From the NCBI GenBank assembly GCA_001931535.1, contig CP016211.1:434001-498000 (forward strand): DNA of 64,000 nucleotides, given 5' to 3'. Below the pieces are notes generated by a model, which worked only from the letters and a program-made list of their open reading frames with translations, did no database searches and was not told the DNA's origin. Source of the stretch: Minicystis rosea. GTDB lineage: Bacteria; Myxococcota_A; Polyangia; Polyangiales; Polyangiaceae. Positions 1 to 7,866 of this stretch are shown here, piece by piece. The translations under genes and the position numbers were made by a program. Position 1 is the first letter of the stretch. The number at the start of each line of letters is the position of its first letter.

Positions 1-231
1 GCGCTCCGCGACGCCGCCCCGTTGCCCGAAGGGCCGGCGGCGCGCCGCTTCTTCATCGAGCGCTTCTCCGAGCTGGCGTCTGCGGCCAGCGAGCTCCCGC
101 ACGGCGAGGGCACGCGCGTGACGTCCGCGGTCACGCTGCTCGTGCGCCTCGCGCGTCTGGCCGAGAGCGAGCTCTCGCGTGTCGCACGCTCCGCCGTCCC
201 CGCGGCCGCGCCCGCATCCCCCTCGACCTAG
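1..231 (+). CDS. C-terminal fragment of unidentified protein
   Basis: An open frame runs in from the left edge without a start and ends at TAG (229-231), giving 76 residues. The segment is Ala/Arg/Glu-rich, looks helical (around FFIERFSELASAASEL) and ends in a Pro/Ala/Ser-rich tail. No signal peptide, membrane span or family motif is visible in this part. Only 14 nt separate it from the following SdhC-type gene on the same strand, so the two may be co-transcribed. I do not recognise the family. Confidence 0.55.
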   Translation, partial: ALRDAAPLPEGPAARRFFIERFSELASAASELPHGEGTRVTSAVTLLVRLARLAESELSRVARSAVPAAAPASPST

Positions 232-245
232 GACCCGGTGTTCGC

Positions 246-872
246 ATGTCGACCAGCGGCAGCTTCCTCCGCTCGCGGCTCGGCTCGTTCCTCGCGTTCG
301 CGCCGCTGAGCTTCTGGACCGTTCATCATCTCTGGCAGAACCTGCATGCGTTCCGCGGCGCCGCCGCTTGGGAGCGCGAGGTCACCGAGTATTCGCACCC
401 CATCGCGATGTGGGCGACGTTCGCCGTCGTGCTGCTGCCCATCGTGATCCACGCGGCATGGGGAACGTGGCGGGTGGTGACGGTGCGTCCCAACGTCGTT
501 CGGTATGCCTACTTCGACAATCTGAAGTTCACGCTGCAGCGGATCTCGGCGGTCGGGATCCTGCTGTTCATCGGCGCGCACCTGTGGCTCGCCACCATCC
601 ACCCGCGTTTGACCACGGGCCGGGCCGAGCCTTTCTCGGACATCTCGCACCAGATGCGGCACCACCTGCCGACGCTGGTGGTCTATCTGCTGGGCACGCT
701 CGGCGTCGCTTATCACCTCGCGAACGGCCTCCAAACCTTCGCGATGAGCTGGGGGCTCGTCACGCGCCGCCGGGCGTTCCCGGTGCTCGACGGGCTCGCC
801 GTGGTGCTGTTCGTCGTCCTCCTCGTGATGAGCTGGGCGGTCATCTACGCGCTCTGGAACGCCGGCGCTTGA
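246..872 (+). CDS. sdhC: Succinate dehydrogenase/fumarate reductase cytochrome b subunit (SdhC-like)
   Basis: This 208-aa integral membrane protein resembles the cytochrome b558 subunit that anchors succinate dehydrogenase and passes electrons between the iron-sulfur subunit and quinone. About five hydrophobic spans are visible (roughly residues 14-34, 57-77, 98-118, 137-157 and 180-202). Histidines at or next to span ends (FWTVHHLWQN, VIHAAWG, IGAHLWL, YHLANG) are candidate haem ligands, as in the Bacillus/epsilon-proteobacterial di-haem family, and length matches that family. ATG at 246 follows the upstream gene by 14 nt. The flavoprotein and iron-sulfur subunits are not downstream here: the next gene is convergent. 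In the family sdhC usually precedes sdhA and sdhB, so they must lie elsewhere. Confidence 0.8.
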   Translation: MSTSGSFLRSRLGSFLAFAPLSFWTVHHLWQNLHAFRGAAAWEREVTEYSHPIAMWATFAVVLLPIVIHAAWGTWRVVTVRPNVVRYAYFDNLKFTLQRISAVGILLFIGAHLWLATIHPRLTTGRAEPFSDISHQMRHHLPTLVVYLLGTLGVAYHLANGLQTFAMSWGLVTRRRAFPVLDGLAVVLFVVLLVMSWAVIYALWNAGA

Positions 873-1005
873 TGCGGCGGTGACGTGCGTCGCGGTAGCC
901 GCGCGCGTCTGCGCGGAACCGATGGGCTACATGGCGAGGTGATGGGTGGGATGCGTTCGAGCGTGCGCGCCGAAGCGCTTGCCCTGGGGCGTGCAGCGCC
1001 TGCGA

Positions 1006-1422
1006 TCAGATGAGGCCGCAGGACGATAGCGGGATGATGCGCTTCACCGTCAGGCCGTGGTGGTAGCGATCGGGGATGAAGAATTGGAAGCCACCGCCGC
1101 CGCCCCAATAGGCCTTGGCGTTGGCCGTGGCCGCGCCCGCAGCGGCCTCGACGTGGCCGCTGACGATGAATTCGCGGATCTGCGTGCGATCGCCGTGGGT
1201 GCCGTGCGGCTTCACCTGGAGGGCGCCCCAGAGCATGAAGCCGAGCTTGCCATCGGCCTCGGCGAGCACCGTGTCGCGATCGGTGAAGTACTTCCCGTAC
1301 TCGGGAGCGCCGTGATAGCCCGCATAAAGCAGCGTCCCGACGGGGATCACCACATCACGCCAATTGTCGAGGTTGTATCCGATGGCCGCCTGATCGGCCA
1401 ACGCCTCACCGGAGATGCTCAT
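1006..1422 (-). CDS. Orphan small protein, possible divergent TNT-like (NAD-glycohydrolase toxin) fold
   Basis: A 138-aa protein without signal peptide or membrane span. ATG at 1422 is chosen over an in-frame GTG at 1431 because AAAGGTGG sits at suitable spacing before it. Its layout resembles the tuberculosis-necrotizing-toxin domain (PF14021 as I recall it): IPVGTLLYAGYHG followed by EYGKYF near residue 30, then a glycine run leading to GGGFQFFIP near residue 115, similar to the family's terminal GG-x-Q-Y/F signature with its important Gln. The Arg expected after PVGT is not at the usual place, so activity is doubtful. It stands alone, with no recognisable immunity gene or secretion partner nearby. 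The family call is a weak inference; 'hypothetical protein' is the safe name. Confidence 0.6.
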   Translation of the reverse strand: MSISGEALADQAAIGYNLDNWRDVVIPVGTLLYAGYHGAPEYGKYFTDRDTVLAEADGKLGFMLWGALQVKPHGTHGDRTQIREFIVSGHVEAAAGAATANAKAYWGGGGGFQFFIPDRYHHGLTVKRIIPLSSCGLI

Positions 1423-1751
1423 TGGGACCACCTTTCTGCTGCGTTCCTCACGAGACCGGAACGAGCGCCACCACGGCCGCGGATCGTATCGTGCGCATCC
1501 GTGGCGAGGAAGCCGACTTCAAGCACGGATGAAGGATCCGTGTGCGTGGACGCCCATGCTCGAAACGCGAGGCGGCGAGCGCGTCGTTGGCGCCGCGCGC
1601 GCACGACGGCGAGTGACGGCGAGCGAGTGAGCCGTTCGAGCGCGCGCTCGCTCGCGTGGTGAGAGGGAGCTTCGGGGCGAGGCCGCGAAGAGGCTTGTTT
1701 ACGAGGGTGAGCGCGAGGTGATGGAGGACGCGAGGGCCGCGCCCGGGTGAA
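1423..1751 (-). other. Intergenic region, no gene seen
   Basis: This stretch lies downstream of the three-gene envelope operon and upstream of the orphan gene at 1006-1422. No frame has a convincing start with coding composition. It holds an 8-bp inverted repeat (CGAGCGAG near 1620 and CTCGCTCG near 1648) that could form a hairpin, but no T-run follows, so I do not call a terminator. The promoter of the orphan gene should be near 1430-1500; I see no clear consensus. Confidence 0.4.
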
Positions 1752-2615
1752 TCAGAACACCCAGCGCAGCGAGGCCGAGCGGCCGCCGACGAGGACCTCG
1801 GGGACGGCCAGCATGGCGCTCTTGTCGTAGGACGCTCGCGTGCGCATGAGGATCGGCTCGCGCGTCACCATGCCGGCGATGAAGAGCGCGGCGCCCGTGA
1901 TCTGCGCGACGCCGTCGACCACCAAGAGGACGCCGTTCATGCGGCGATCGGGATCGTTGAGCTGCGCGTCGCGTGAGGTCGCGAGCGTGATCCACGGGCC
2001 CGCGAAGGGGATGAAGAGCGGGGCGACCTCGGAGCGATGCTTGTCGATGCCGGCGACGACGGTGGCCGCCGTCAGCGCCGAGGTCAGATAGCTCGCGCCG
2101 AAGAGCGCCGCGCCCGTCGCGATCAAGGCGCGCCGGCGTCGATGCGTGAGGCCATAGCCCGGCGGGATGGGCATGCCGTCTTCGTACGGTATGACCACGG
2201 GCGCATACCAAGGAAGACGAACGCTCGGCTCCTCCCGCGACGAAGACGCCTCCTGCGCGGTCGGCGCGAGCGGCCGAGACGACGCGGACGCGACGGGCTG
2301 CGGAGGAGGCGATGACGCCGAAGGCGAAGCGGGTGGCGTCGCCGGCGTCGAGGACGCGGAGGGCGTCCCCGCGGGGGACGACGCAGGCGGTGTGGAGGGC
2401 GTTGCCGGTGCTGCGGACGGCGCCGGTGCGGGCGAGGTCGCAGCAGGTGGTGCGGATGCCGGCGGTGATGGCGGTGATGAAGAGGGCGTCGCTGCCGGCG
2501 GTGAGGATGCAGGCGGAGAGGGCGGCGCCGCCTGCGCGGCAGAGGGCACGGCGATCGCGAGGATCGCTGTGCCCAGGAGGAGCGCGCCGCCGCGCGCAGC
2601 GCTCAGAATTGCCAC
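1752..2615 (-). CDS. Envelope protein of a tandem paralogous family, copy 3 (Pro/Ser-rich)
   Basis: A 287-aa predicted exported protein. It has an N-terminal signal or anchor (about residues 8-30), a long Pro/Ala/Ser linker (about 30-120), then the family core: a PYEDGMPIPPGYG motif near 145, a hydrophobic span (ALIATGAALFGASYLTSALT), and a second one (NGVLLVVDGVAQITGAALF). It ends in a short ASLRWVF tail like its neighbour. The core matches the next two genes, so these are tandem duplicates. It starts at GTG, overlapping the end of the upstream gene by 13 nt, and is the last gene of the operon. Function is unknown; localisation to the envelope is inferred from the spans. Confidence 0.75.
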   Translation of the reverse strand: MAILSAARGGALLLGTAILAIAVPSAAQAAPPSPPASSPPAATPSSSPPSPPASAPPAATSPAPAPSAAPATPSTPPASSPAGTPSASSTPATPPASPSASSPPPQPVASASSRPLAPTAQEASSSREEPSVRLPWYAPVVIPYEDGMPIPPGYGLTHRRRRALIATGAALFGASYLTSALTAATVVAGIDKHRSEVAPLFIPFAGPWITLATSRDAQLNDPDRRMNGVLLVVDGVAQITGAALFIAGMVTREPILMRTRASYDKSAMLAVPEVLVGGRSASLRWVF

Positions 2616-3529
2616 TTCACGGACGCGGATCGCGCCCCGATGAAGACCTGTGGGTGCGTGATGATCTCGGCCGCGGTCATGGGCGTGCGCTGGAGATACT
2701 TCTCCTCGGCCGCGAGGCCGTAGATCAGCATCACGGCGCCGGCCGTCTGCGCGACGCCGTCGAGCACGAGCCAGAGCGTGCCCGCGCCTTCGGACTTGGT
2801 GGTGCCGATGGCGATGAAAGGCCCGACCACCGGCGCGAACAAGGGCGCGAGCTGCTTGCCATCACGCGAGTCGGCGGCGAGGACGGTGGCCGCGGTGAGC
2901 AGCGAGACGAGGTACGTCGCGCCGAACGTCACCGAGCCGGCGATCACCATCGATCGCACCGGGCGCGTCTTGACCTGGTAGCCCGGCGGCACCGCTTCGC
3001 CCTCTTCGTACGGCAACGTCGCCGGAGGCAGCATGTTCGCTGCCGGAGGGTAGTAGTAATACGGCGGCGGGTAATATCCGGGCGGTGCTCCGTAACCGTA
3101 TCCGGGCGCGCCGTAAGGGGCCTGCGCGCCGGCGGGCCATCCAGGCGGAGCACCGGGAGCACCAGGCGCACCGGGATGCGCGCCCTGCGGACCACCGGGA
3201 GCGCCGGGCGGAGCGCCTGGAGCTGTCGGTGCGCCGGGCGGAGCACCGGGAGCACCAGGCGGAGCGCCTTGAGCACCCGGAGCACCGGGCGGCGCTGGGG
3301 GCCGAGCGCCCGGCGGAAGCGCGCCCGGCGGCGGTTGCGTTGCGCCCGGCGGAGGGGCACCGGGCGGGGCTTTGGCTCCGGGCGGCAAGGGACCGGCGGG
3401 AGGAGCGCCGGGCGCTGCACCCGGCGGGAACGCGCCGGGCGGAGGACCGGGAGGTGCGGATTGAGCCGCGGCGCTGGCCGCGCCCACGAGGGACGCGACG
3501 GTGACGGCGGCGACGAGTGCGACGCGCAT
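2603..3529 (-). CDS. Envelope protein of a tandem paralogous family, copy 2 (collagen-like Gly/Ala/Pro repeats)
   Basis: A 308-aa predicted exported protein. After a signal peptide (residues 1-23, ending near ASAAAQ), residues 25-150 are almost pure Gly/Ala/Pro with recurring GAPGAPPGA-type units, followed by a Tyr/Pro patch near GYYPPPYYYYPP. The family core starts at PYEEGEAVPPGYQ and carries two hydrophobic spans (SVTFGATYLVSLLTAATVL and LVLDGVAQTAGAVMLIYGL), then ends in ARSASVKWQF. Its start shares one base with the stop of the upstream copy (TGATG arrangement), which indicates translational coupling. The repeat tract probably spans periplasm or cell wall and is likely length-variable between strains. 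No enzymatic motif is visible. Confidence 0.75.
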   Translation of the reverse strand: MRVALVAAVTVASLVGAASAAAQSAPPGPPPGAFPPGAAPGAPPAGPLPPGAKAPPGAPPPGATQPPPGALPPGARPPAPPGAPGAQGAPPGAPGAPPGAPTAPGAPPGAPGGPQGAHPGAPGAPGAPPGWPAGAQAPYGAPGYGYGAPPGYYPPPYYYYPPAANMLPPATLPYEEGEAVPPGYQVKTRPVRSMVIAGSVTFGATYLVSLLTAATVLAADSRDGKQLAPLFAPVVGPFIAIGTTKSEGAGTLWLVLDGVAQTAGAVMLIYGLAAEEKYLQRTPMTAAEIITHPQVFIGARSASVKWQF

Positions 3530-4158
3530 CAGAAGGACCCCACGAAGCCGAAGCCGGCGCTGTTTCGGCCGAAGGTCATCGGCATCGGCTTGATGTCGAA
3601 GTGCTTCGCCAGATCGTTGCGCACGAGCACCGTCTTCGGCGCGGCGAGACCGGCGATGAACATGCCCACGCCCGCGGCCTGCACGATGCCGTCGAACACA
3701 CAGAAGAAGTCACCGAGCGTCGAGTGCGTGCTGAGCACGGCGAAGGGGCCGCCGATGGGGATCAAGAGAAGCTTGGCGCTCTTCGAGCCGCCGATGTCGG
3801 AGATGGCCGCGCCCGTGAGCGCCGTGAGGAGGTACGTCACGCCGAAGGTGACCGCGCCGCCGATGACGAGGCCTTTGCGAATGCGCGTGACCGGGTGGTA
3901 GCCGGGCGGAATGGGCTCGCCCTCTTCCCAATCGGTGATGCGACGCGGGCCCGACACGGCGACGCTCCCGGGCACGTAATAACCCGGCGGAAGCTGCGGC
4001 GGCGGGGCGACCTGCGGCTCGTAGCCGGGCGGAGGCGGTGCGGGCGCGCCGCTCTGCGCGCATGCCTCCCCGGCGTCGAGCGTGAGCGTCGCGGCGGCGG
4101 TGATCGCCATCAAGCTGATCAGCGTCGTCTTGCGCACGGTGCGGTCCTCAATAGCCAT
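3529..4158 (-). CDS. Envelope protein of a tandem paralogous family, copy 1
   Basis: First gene of the three-gene operon, 209 aa. It has a signal peptide (about residues 8-35, ending ACAQ), a short Pro-rich linker, then the core WEEGEPIPPGYHP and two hydrophobic spans (VIGGAVTFGVTYLLTALTG and FDGIVQAAGVGMFIAGLAA). The [E/D]G-x(2-3)-PPGY motif and the paired spans define the family across all three copies. ATG at 4158 is preceded by GGGAGG about 10 nt upstream. This copy has the shortest linker and the most divergent C-terminus. It looks like a lineage-specific myxobacterial family; the role is unknown. Confidence 0.75.
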   Translation of the reverse strand: MAIEDRTVRKTTLISLMAITAAATLTLDAGEACAQSGAPAPPPPGYEPQVAPPPQLPPGYYVPGSVAVSGPRRITDWEEGEPIPPGYHPVTRIRKGLVIGGAVTFGVTYLLTALTGAAISDIGGSKSAKLLLIPIGGPFAVLSTHSTLGDFFCVFDGIVQAAGVGMFIAGLAAPKTVLVRNDLAKHFDIKPMPMTFGRNSAGFGFVGSF

Positions 4159-4767
4159 AAGCTCGTTCCTCCCTGTCGCGCGCGTCTCCGCGACGCGACC
4201 CGCCGAGCATACGCAACTCGTGGGCCGAACTTCAACGCGCGCCCGCAGGGAAGATCATGCTTCTTTCACGCGAAATGCCCTTCGCGCCGCGTGCACGCGA
4301 AGGCGGCGCGGCTTCATGAAGCGGTTCGATGATGCAGGGAGCCGCGAACCTCGACACCGGCGTCGGTCAGGAGACACGGGCGTCGGTCACGATGCGAAAG
4401 CCCGCGCGCTGCGCGCTCGCGTGCGCGCCGCCGAGGCCGTCGATGTGCGCGAAGATCGACGCTCGCCGCGCGATGCACGGAGGGGCGAGGGACGCGCGCC
4501 CTCGGGTGCTCGCTCGATGTCGGTGGGAGGTGCTGCCGTTGGCGGCGCTGCGGTCGCGGGGACATCGGCCCGGACAAAACGCGAACGACCCTCACCGGCG
4601 GACCGGGAGGGTCGCTCGAGGCCCTGGCCTCAAGATGCGTCGATCATTGCTGCTACGCGCCCCGCCGTGTCGGTTGGCCTCCCTCAAAATCGCCGAGGAT
4701 TCCTCGGTCGGCCGCCCTAACGGTGGGGCGCTCGCGACGCAATCATCGACACATCTTCGATGCGCGT
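4159..4767 (-). other. Long intergenic region
   Basis: About 600 bases without a convincing gene. Open frames on both strands are Arg/Pro-rich shadows with no family resemblance. The left edge should hold the promoter of the envelope-protein operon (AAGTTC-type AT-richer sequence near 4215-4270 stands out from the GC background). The right part contains the probable terminator of the 51-aa gene (4686-4707). I see no RNA gene with certainty, though a structured RNA cannot be excluded. Confidence 0.4.
4686..4707 (-). terminator. Probable rho-independent terminator of the 51-aa gene
   Basis: Read on the minus strand, CCGAGG-AAT-CCTCGG forms a perfect 6-bp stem with a 3-nt loop and is followed by CGATTTT. 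It lies about 60 nt past the stop of the small basic gene at 4768-4923. Confidence 0.5.
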
Positions 4768-4923
4768 TCAGCTCGCGGCCTGGACGCCTTCGGCGACCGC
4801 CTTGTAGTTCTCGGCCCACTTCTTCCAGCGCTTCAGGCGCTTGCCGGCCTTGCCGGGGTTGCGGGACTCCTTGCGGGCGATCTTCTCGAGCAGGTTCGTG
4901 CGCTGACGGGTCGGGCGGTTCAT
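4768..4923 (-). CDS. 51-aa highly basic protein of unknown function
   Basis: The minus strand reads ATG (4923) to TGA (4768) with 51 residues beginning MNRPTRQRTNLLEKIARKES. About a third of the residues are Lys or Arg, with a KAGKRLKRWKKWAENYK core and a short neutral tail. The composition suggests nucleic-acid or ribosome association, but no known ribosomal protein motif is evident. It is a monocistronic unit: the next gene on the same strand is 170 nt upstream, and a hairpin with a T-run follows downstream. Codon use matches neighbours, with third positions mostly G/C. The high charge and the terminator support a real gene, but conservation in relatives is untested. Confidence 0.55.
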   Translation of the reverse strand: MNRPTRQRTNLLEKIARKESRNPGKAGKRLKRWKKWAENYKAVAEGVQAAS

Positions 4924-5097
4924 GGCGCGCGACTCATATCAAAGTTCGGCCCGTTTGCAAGACTCGATGCGCGATCGTCATGCGGGCTCGGGGGCGATTC
5001 TGGCTTGGTCGCCACGGCGGCGGGGGCGCGCGATGCTCGCTCGTCGTGCGCCGCCGGGCTTCGATCGCGTGAGGCGCGCGAGGATCGATGGGGAAGA

Positions 5098-5646
5098 TCA
5101 GTTGCCGTCGGCCGGCTTGCGGCGCTTCGCTTTTCGCCGCTTGGGGGCGCGCTCTTCGGGCTCGTCGTCCGAGCTCGCGCTTGCGCGGCTCGGTTTCGGG
5201 GCGCGCAGCGATTGCTGCAATTGCAGGTAGCCGCGGGCCAGTTGAACGATACCGGCGAGGATGGCGCCGTAGGTCAGCACGAAGCTTCCCTTGGCGCCCA
5301 ACACGTGGGTGCCGAGGGCGACGGCGACGCCCATCACGAGCACGCCGCCGCCCGTCCACGCGGTGTGGACGGCGGTGGCGCGGGCGACGGCGGCGCGGGC
5401 GTCGTCCTCGGTGAGGTCGAGATCCTCGGGGCCGAGGCGGCCGAAGCTGTGGATCCCGTAGATCGTCAGAAACAAGCCGGCGAGCGCGAGCACCGCGCCC
5501 TCGCCGGATGCGCCGACGCCGACCGCGCCGAGGCCGAGGATGAGCAAGCCGCCGCCCCAACCAAGCGACTTGCGCGGGAGCGCTTCGAGCTCGGCGCGTG
5601 GATCGATGCGAGCCGGCCCGTCCGCCTTCATCGCGTCGGCGGTCAC
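5098..5646 (-). CDS. Small integral membrane protein with basic tail
   Basis: A 182-aa protein starting at GTG, which overlaps the TGA of the upstream lipoprotein (GTGA), indicating coupled translation. Four hydrophobic spans are visible: about residues 30-47 and 50-66, then 100-116 and 122-140, arranged as two hairpins separated by an acidic stretch (LGPEDLDLTEDDARAAV). The C-terminal 40 residues are Lys/Arg-rich (ERAPKRRKAKRRK), so the tail is probably cytoplasmic. There is no catalytic motif and I do not recognise the family. Co-occurrence with the lipoprotein suggests a shared envelope role. Confidence 0.7.
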   Translation of the reverse strand: MTADAMKADGPARIDPRAELEALPRKSLGWGGGLLILGLGAVGVGASGEGAVLALAGLFLTIYGIHSFGRLGPEDLDLTEDDARAAVARATAVHTAWTGGGVLVMGVAVALGTHVLGAKGSFVLTYGAILAGIVQLARGYLQLQQSLRAPKPSRASASSDDEPEERAPKRRKAKRRKPADGN

Positions 5647-6158
5647 TCGAACCTCTTGGACTTCGCGTACGTCACGAAATCCCGCACGTCGCGCGCGAGC
5701 GCGCCTTCGGCGGTGATCATCGTCTGCTCGTGCGCTTCCCCGGAGAGATCGTCGTAGAGATAGTTCTGCTGGAAGAGGAGCAGAACGCGCGTCTGCCCGT
5801 CGTCGCCGGCGGGCACGAGCTTGAGCTTCTCGTCCTTCTTGTTCGGCGCCGGGATGGCGGACCCCAGCTCCTCGGATTCTTCCGTGGTCAGGTACGCGAC
5901 GCCGTAGCGCTTGCCGGAGACGCCGACGTCGATGTGGATCATCTTGCTTTGGCCGGCGATCTTCTCGTCTCGGCCGCCGCCGGGATCGGCGCCTTCGCTC
6001 TTCATGGCGCGGCGGATCACCTCGATCGCGCGGCGTTCGTCGATGGGCTTGGTTGGGTTCGGCGCCCGCGCTTCACCCGGGCCGCAGCCCGCCGCGACGA
6101 GCGCAAAGGCCACGTTGGCCACCAATGTCCCCGCCCACCACTGTCGCCTCGTCCGCAT
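5643..6158 (-). CDS. Predicted lipoprotein of unknown function
   Basis: A 171-aa protein. ATG at 6158 is preferred over an upstream in-frame TTG because it places a proper signal directly at the N-terminus (RTRRQWW, hydrophobic stretch, lipobox VAAGC). The mature part is mixed alpha/beta and contains the segment KMIHIDVGVSGKRYGVAYLT. No known domain is recognised. It is divergent from the Ppx/GppA gene (52 nt apart), so the two probably share a promoter region, and it is followed by a coupled membrane protein. The lipoprotein call is firm from the lipobox; the function is not known. Confidence 0.75.
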   Translation of the reverse strand: MRTRRQWWAGTLVANVAFALVAAGCGPGEARAPNPTKPIDERRAIEVIRRAMKSEGADPGGGRDEKIAGQSKMIHIDVGVSGKRYGVAYLTTEESEELGSAIPAPNKKDEKLKLVPAGDDGQTRVLLLFQQNYLYDDLSGEAHEQTMITAEGALARDVRDFVTYAKSKRFE

Positions 6159-6210
6159 GGTCGCGGGGAGAGTAGCCAACGCGGCGAAGCTTCGCTACTT
6201 CTCCACCCCC

Positions 6211-7836
6211 ATGGCCCGTCTCGCCGCCATCGACATCGGGTCCAACGCCCTCCGGCTCCGCATCGTGGAGGTCGATCCGCCCACGCTTGGACCGGATGGC
6301 CCCCGCTTCACCGCGTTTCGCGACGTCTTCGTCGATCGCGCGCCGGTTCGCCTCGGTCACGACGTCTTCACCAAAGGTCGCATCGAGCCCGGCGTGATCG
6401 GGGCAGCCTGCGACGCGCTCCGCCGCTTTCGCGCCGCGCTCGACGGGGCCAAGGTCGATCGGTATCGCGCCGTCGCCACCAGCGCCGCGCGCGAGGCGCA
6501 GAATGGGGACGTCTTCGTCGAGCGCGCCGAGCGCGAGGCCGGCGTGCACGTCGAGATCATCGAAGGCATCGAGGAGGCTCGGCTGGTGCACATGGCCGTC
6601 GCCGAGCGCTTCGATCTGCGCGGCCGCACGGCGTTGCTCATCGACATCGGCGGCGGCTCGACCGAGCTCACGCTCCTCCGCGCCTCCGGGGCGGAGCGGG
6701 CCACCGCCGCGTTCACGCGATCGCTCCCCGTCGGCACGGTGCGGCTCGTGGAGACGTTCCTCGAAGGACGCGGGCCCATCGACGGCGAGCACCGCAGCCT
6801 CTTCGAAGAGTACATCGATCGCGTCTTCGCCGAGGCCGTGCCCGAGGTTCAGGCCCTGACGGACGGGCGCATCGATCTCCTCCTCGGCACCGGCGGCAAC
6901 ATCGAGACGCTGGCCGATCTCTGCCCGGTCCCCGGCGCGTTCCAGGAAGGGCGGGCCATCGAGGTGGTGGCGATGCAGAAGCTCCTCGTCGATCTCTGCA
7001 GCCGCAGCGTCGACGAGCGCGCCTCGCGTTACGGGCTGCGGCCCGATCGCGCGGACACCATCGTCCCGGCCGCGACCATCCTCGGCCGGCTCGCGGGCGC
7101 CTTCGGGCGCGGGAGCATCTCGGCGCCGGGCGTCGGGCTCAAAGAGGGCGTGCTCGTCGATCTGGCGCGCCGCCATTTCGTGCCGGAGGATTTCCCCGCC
7201 GAGGCCGCCGCGCTCAACGACGCGTGCCTCCGTCTCGGCCGGCGCTACCAGTTCGACGAGGCCCACGGCGCGCTCGTGGCGCGCTTCGCGTGCCGGCTCT
7301 TCGACGATCTCGCGGCCCGCCATCGCCTCGGCGAGCGCGACCGCATCCTGCTCCACGCGGCCGCGCTGCTGCACGACATCGGTGACTTCGTTCGCTACGA
7401 GAGCCACCACAAGCACAGCTATTACCTCGTGGCCAACAGCGACATCGTGGGCATGACGCCGTCGGAGCGGGCCCTCGTCGCCAACGTGGCCCGCTACCAC
7501 CGGAAGAGCCAGCCGCAGCTCGACCACGACAACTTCCGCGCGCTCTCGCCGAAGGATCGCGGCAAGGTCAAGGCGATGGCCGCCATCCTCCGCATCGCGG
7601 ACGCGCTCGATCGCGAGCACCGCGGCAAGGTGCGCGACGTCGCGGCCCGCGTCGACGGCGACACGATGGTGCTCGAGGTCTCGGGCGCGCCCGATCGCGA
7701 GCTCGAAGAGTGGACGGTGCGCGCCAAGGCCGGCCTCTTCAAAGAGGTCTTCGGCCTCGACGTCCGCGTCGCCGACGGGCCGGCCAACTCGCGGCGGGGC
7801 GGCACGCCGGTGCCGTCGTCGGCGCGCGCGGGCTGA
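6211..7836 (+). CDS. ppx: Ppx/GppA family phosphatase with C-terminal HD domain
   Basis: A 541-aa exopolyphosphatase/guanosine pentaphosphate phosphatase-type enzyme, cytoplasmic, expected to release phosphate from polyphosphate or convert pppGpp. The N-terminal actin-like fold shows AAIDIGSNALRLRIVEV (phosphate 1 loop, residues 4-20), then TSAAREAQNG, and IDIGGGSTELTLL (phosphate 2 loop, near 145-157). The C-terminal half carries an HD-type domain with ALLHDIGDFVRY followed by HHKHSYYL. Length matches two-domain Ppx proteins. ATG at 6211 begins exactly at the conserved N-terminus; the open frame extends upstream without homology. Polyphosphatase and pppGppase activities cannot be told apart from sequence. 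Confidence 0.88.
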   Translation: MARLAAIDIGSNALRLRIVEVDPPTLGPDGPRFTAFRDVFVDRAPVRLGHDVFTKGRIEPGVIGAACDALRRFRAALDGAKVDRYRAVATSAAREAQNGDVFVERAEREAGVHVEIIEGIEEARLVHMAVAERFDLRGRTALLIDIGGGSTELTLLRASGAERATAAFTRSLPVGTVRLVETFLEGRGPIDGEHRSLFEEYIDRVFAEAVPEVQALTDGRIDLLLGTGGNIETLADLCPVPGAFQEGRAIEVVAMQKLLVDLCSRSVDERASRYGLRPDRADTIVPAATILGRLAGAFGRGSISAPGVGLKEGVLVDLARRHFVPEDFPAEAAALNDACLRLGRRYQFDEAHGALVARFACRLFDDLAARHRLGERDRILLHAAALLHDIGDFVRYESHHKHSYYLVANSDIVGMTPSERALVANVARYHRKSQPQLDHDNFRALSPKDRGKVKAMAAILRIADALDREHRGKVRDVAARVDGDTMVLEVSGAPDRELEEWTVRAKAGLFKEVFGLDVRVADGPANSRRGGTPVPSSARAG

Positions 7837-7846
7837 AGCGCCGCCG

Positions 7847-7866
7847 ATCGTTTGACCTCAAACGAT
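7847..7866. repeat. 20-bp palindromic repeat, copy 1
   Basis: ATCGTTTGA-cc-TCAAACGAT has 9-bp perfect arms and sits in the 21-nt gap between the convergent ppx and cocE genes. It supplies the last codons and TGA stop of the hydrolase gene. Two further copies occur at 9925 and 9967. No T-run follows, so it may be a mobile palindrome rather than a terminator. Confidence 0.75.

Noticed and set aside
4314..4595. 93-aa minus-strand frame in the long intergenic region
   Set aside because: Arg/Pro-rich, no start signal, no coupling to a neighbour.
6073..7620. 515-aa minus-strand frame over ppx
   Set aside because: Antisense shadow of a Ppx/GppA gene with intact motifs.
7847..7866. Palindrome between ppx and cocE as a bidirectional terminator
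   Set aside because: The stem is A/T-rich with no T-run on either side and the same sequence recurs twice elsewhere; a repeat or binding site fits better.
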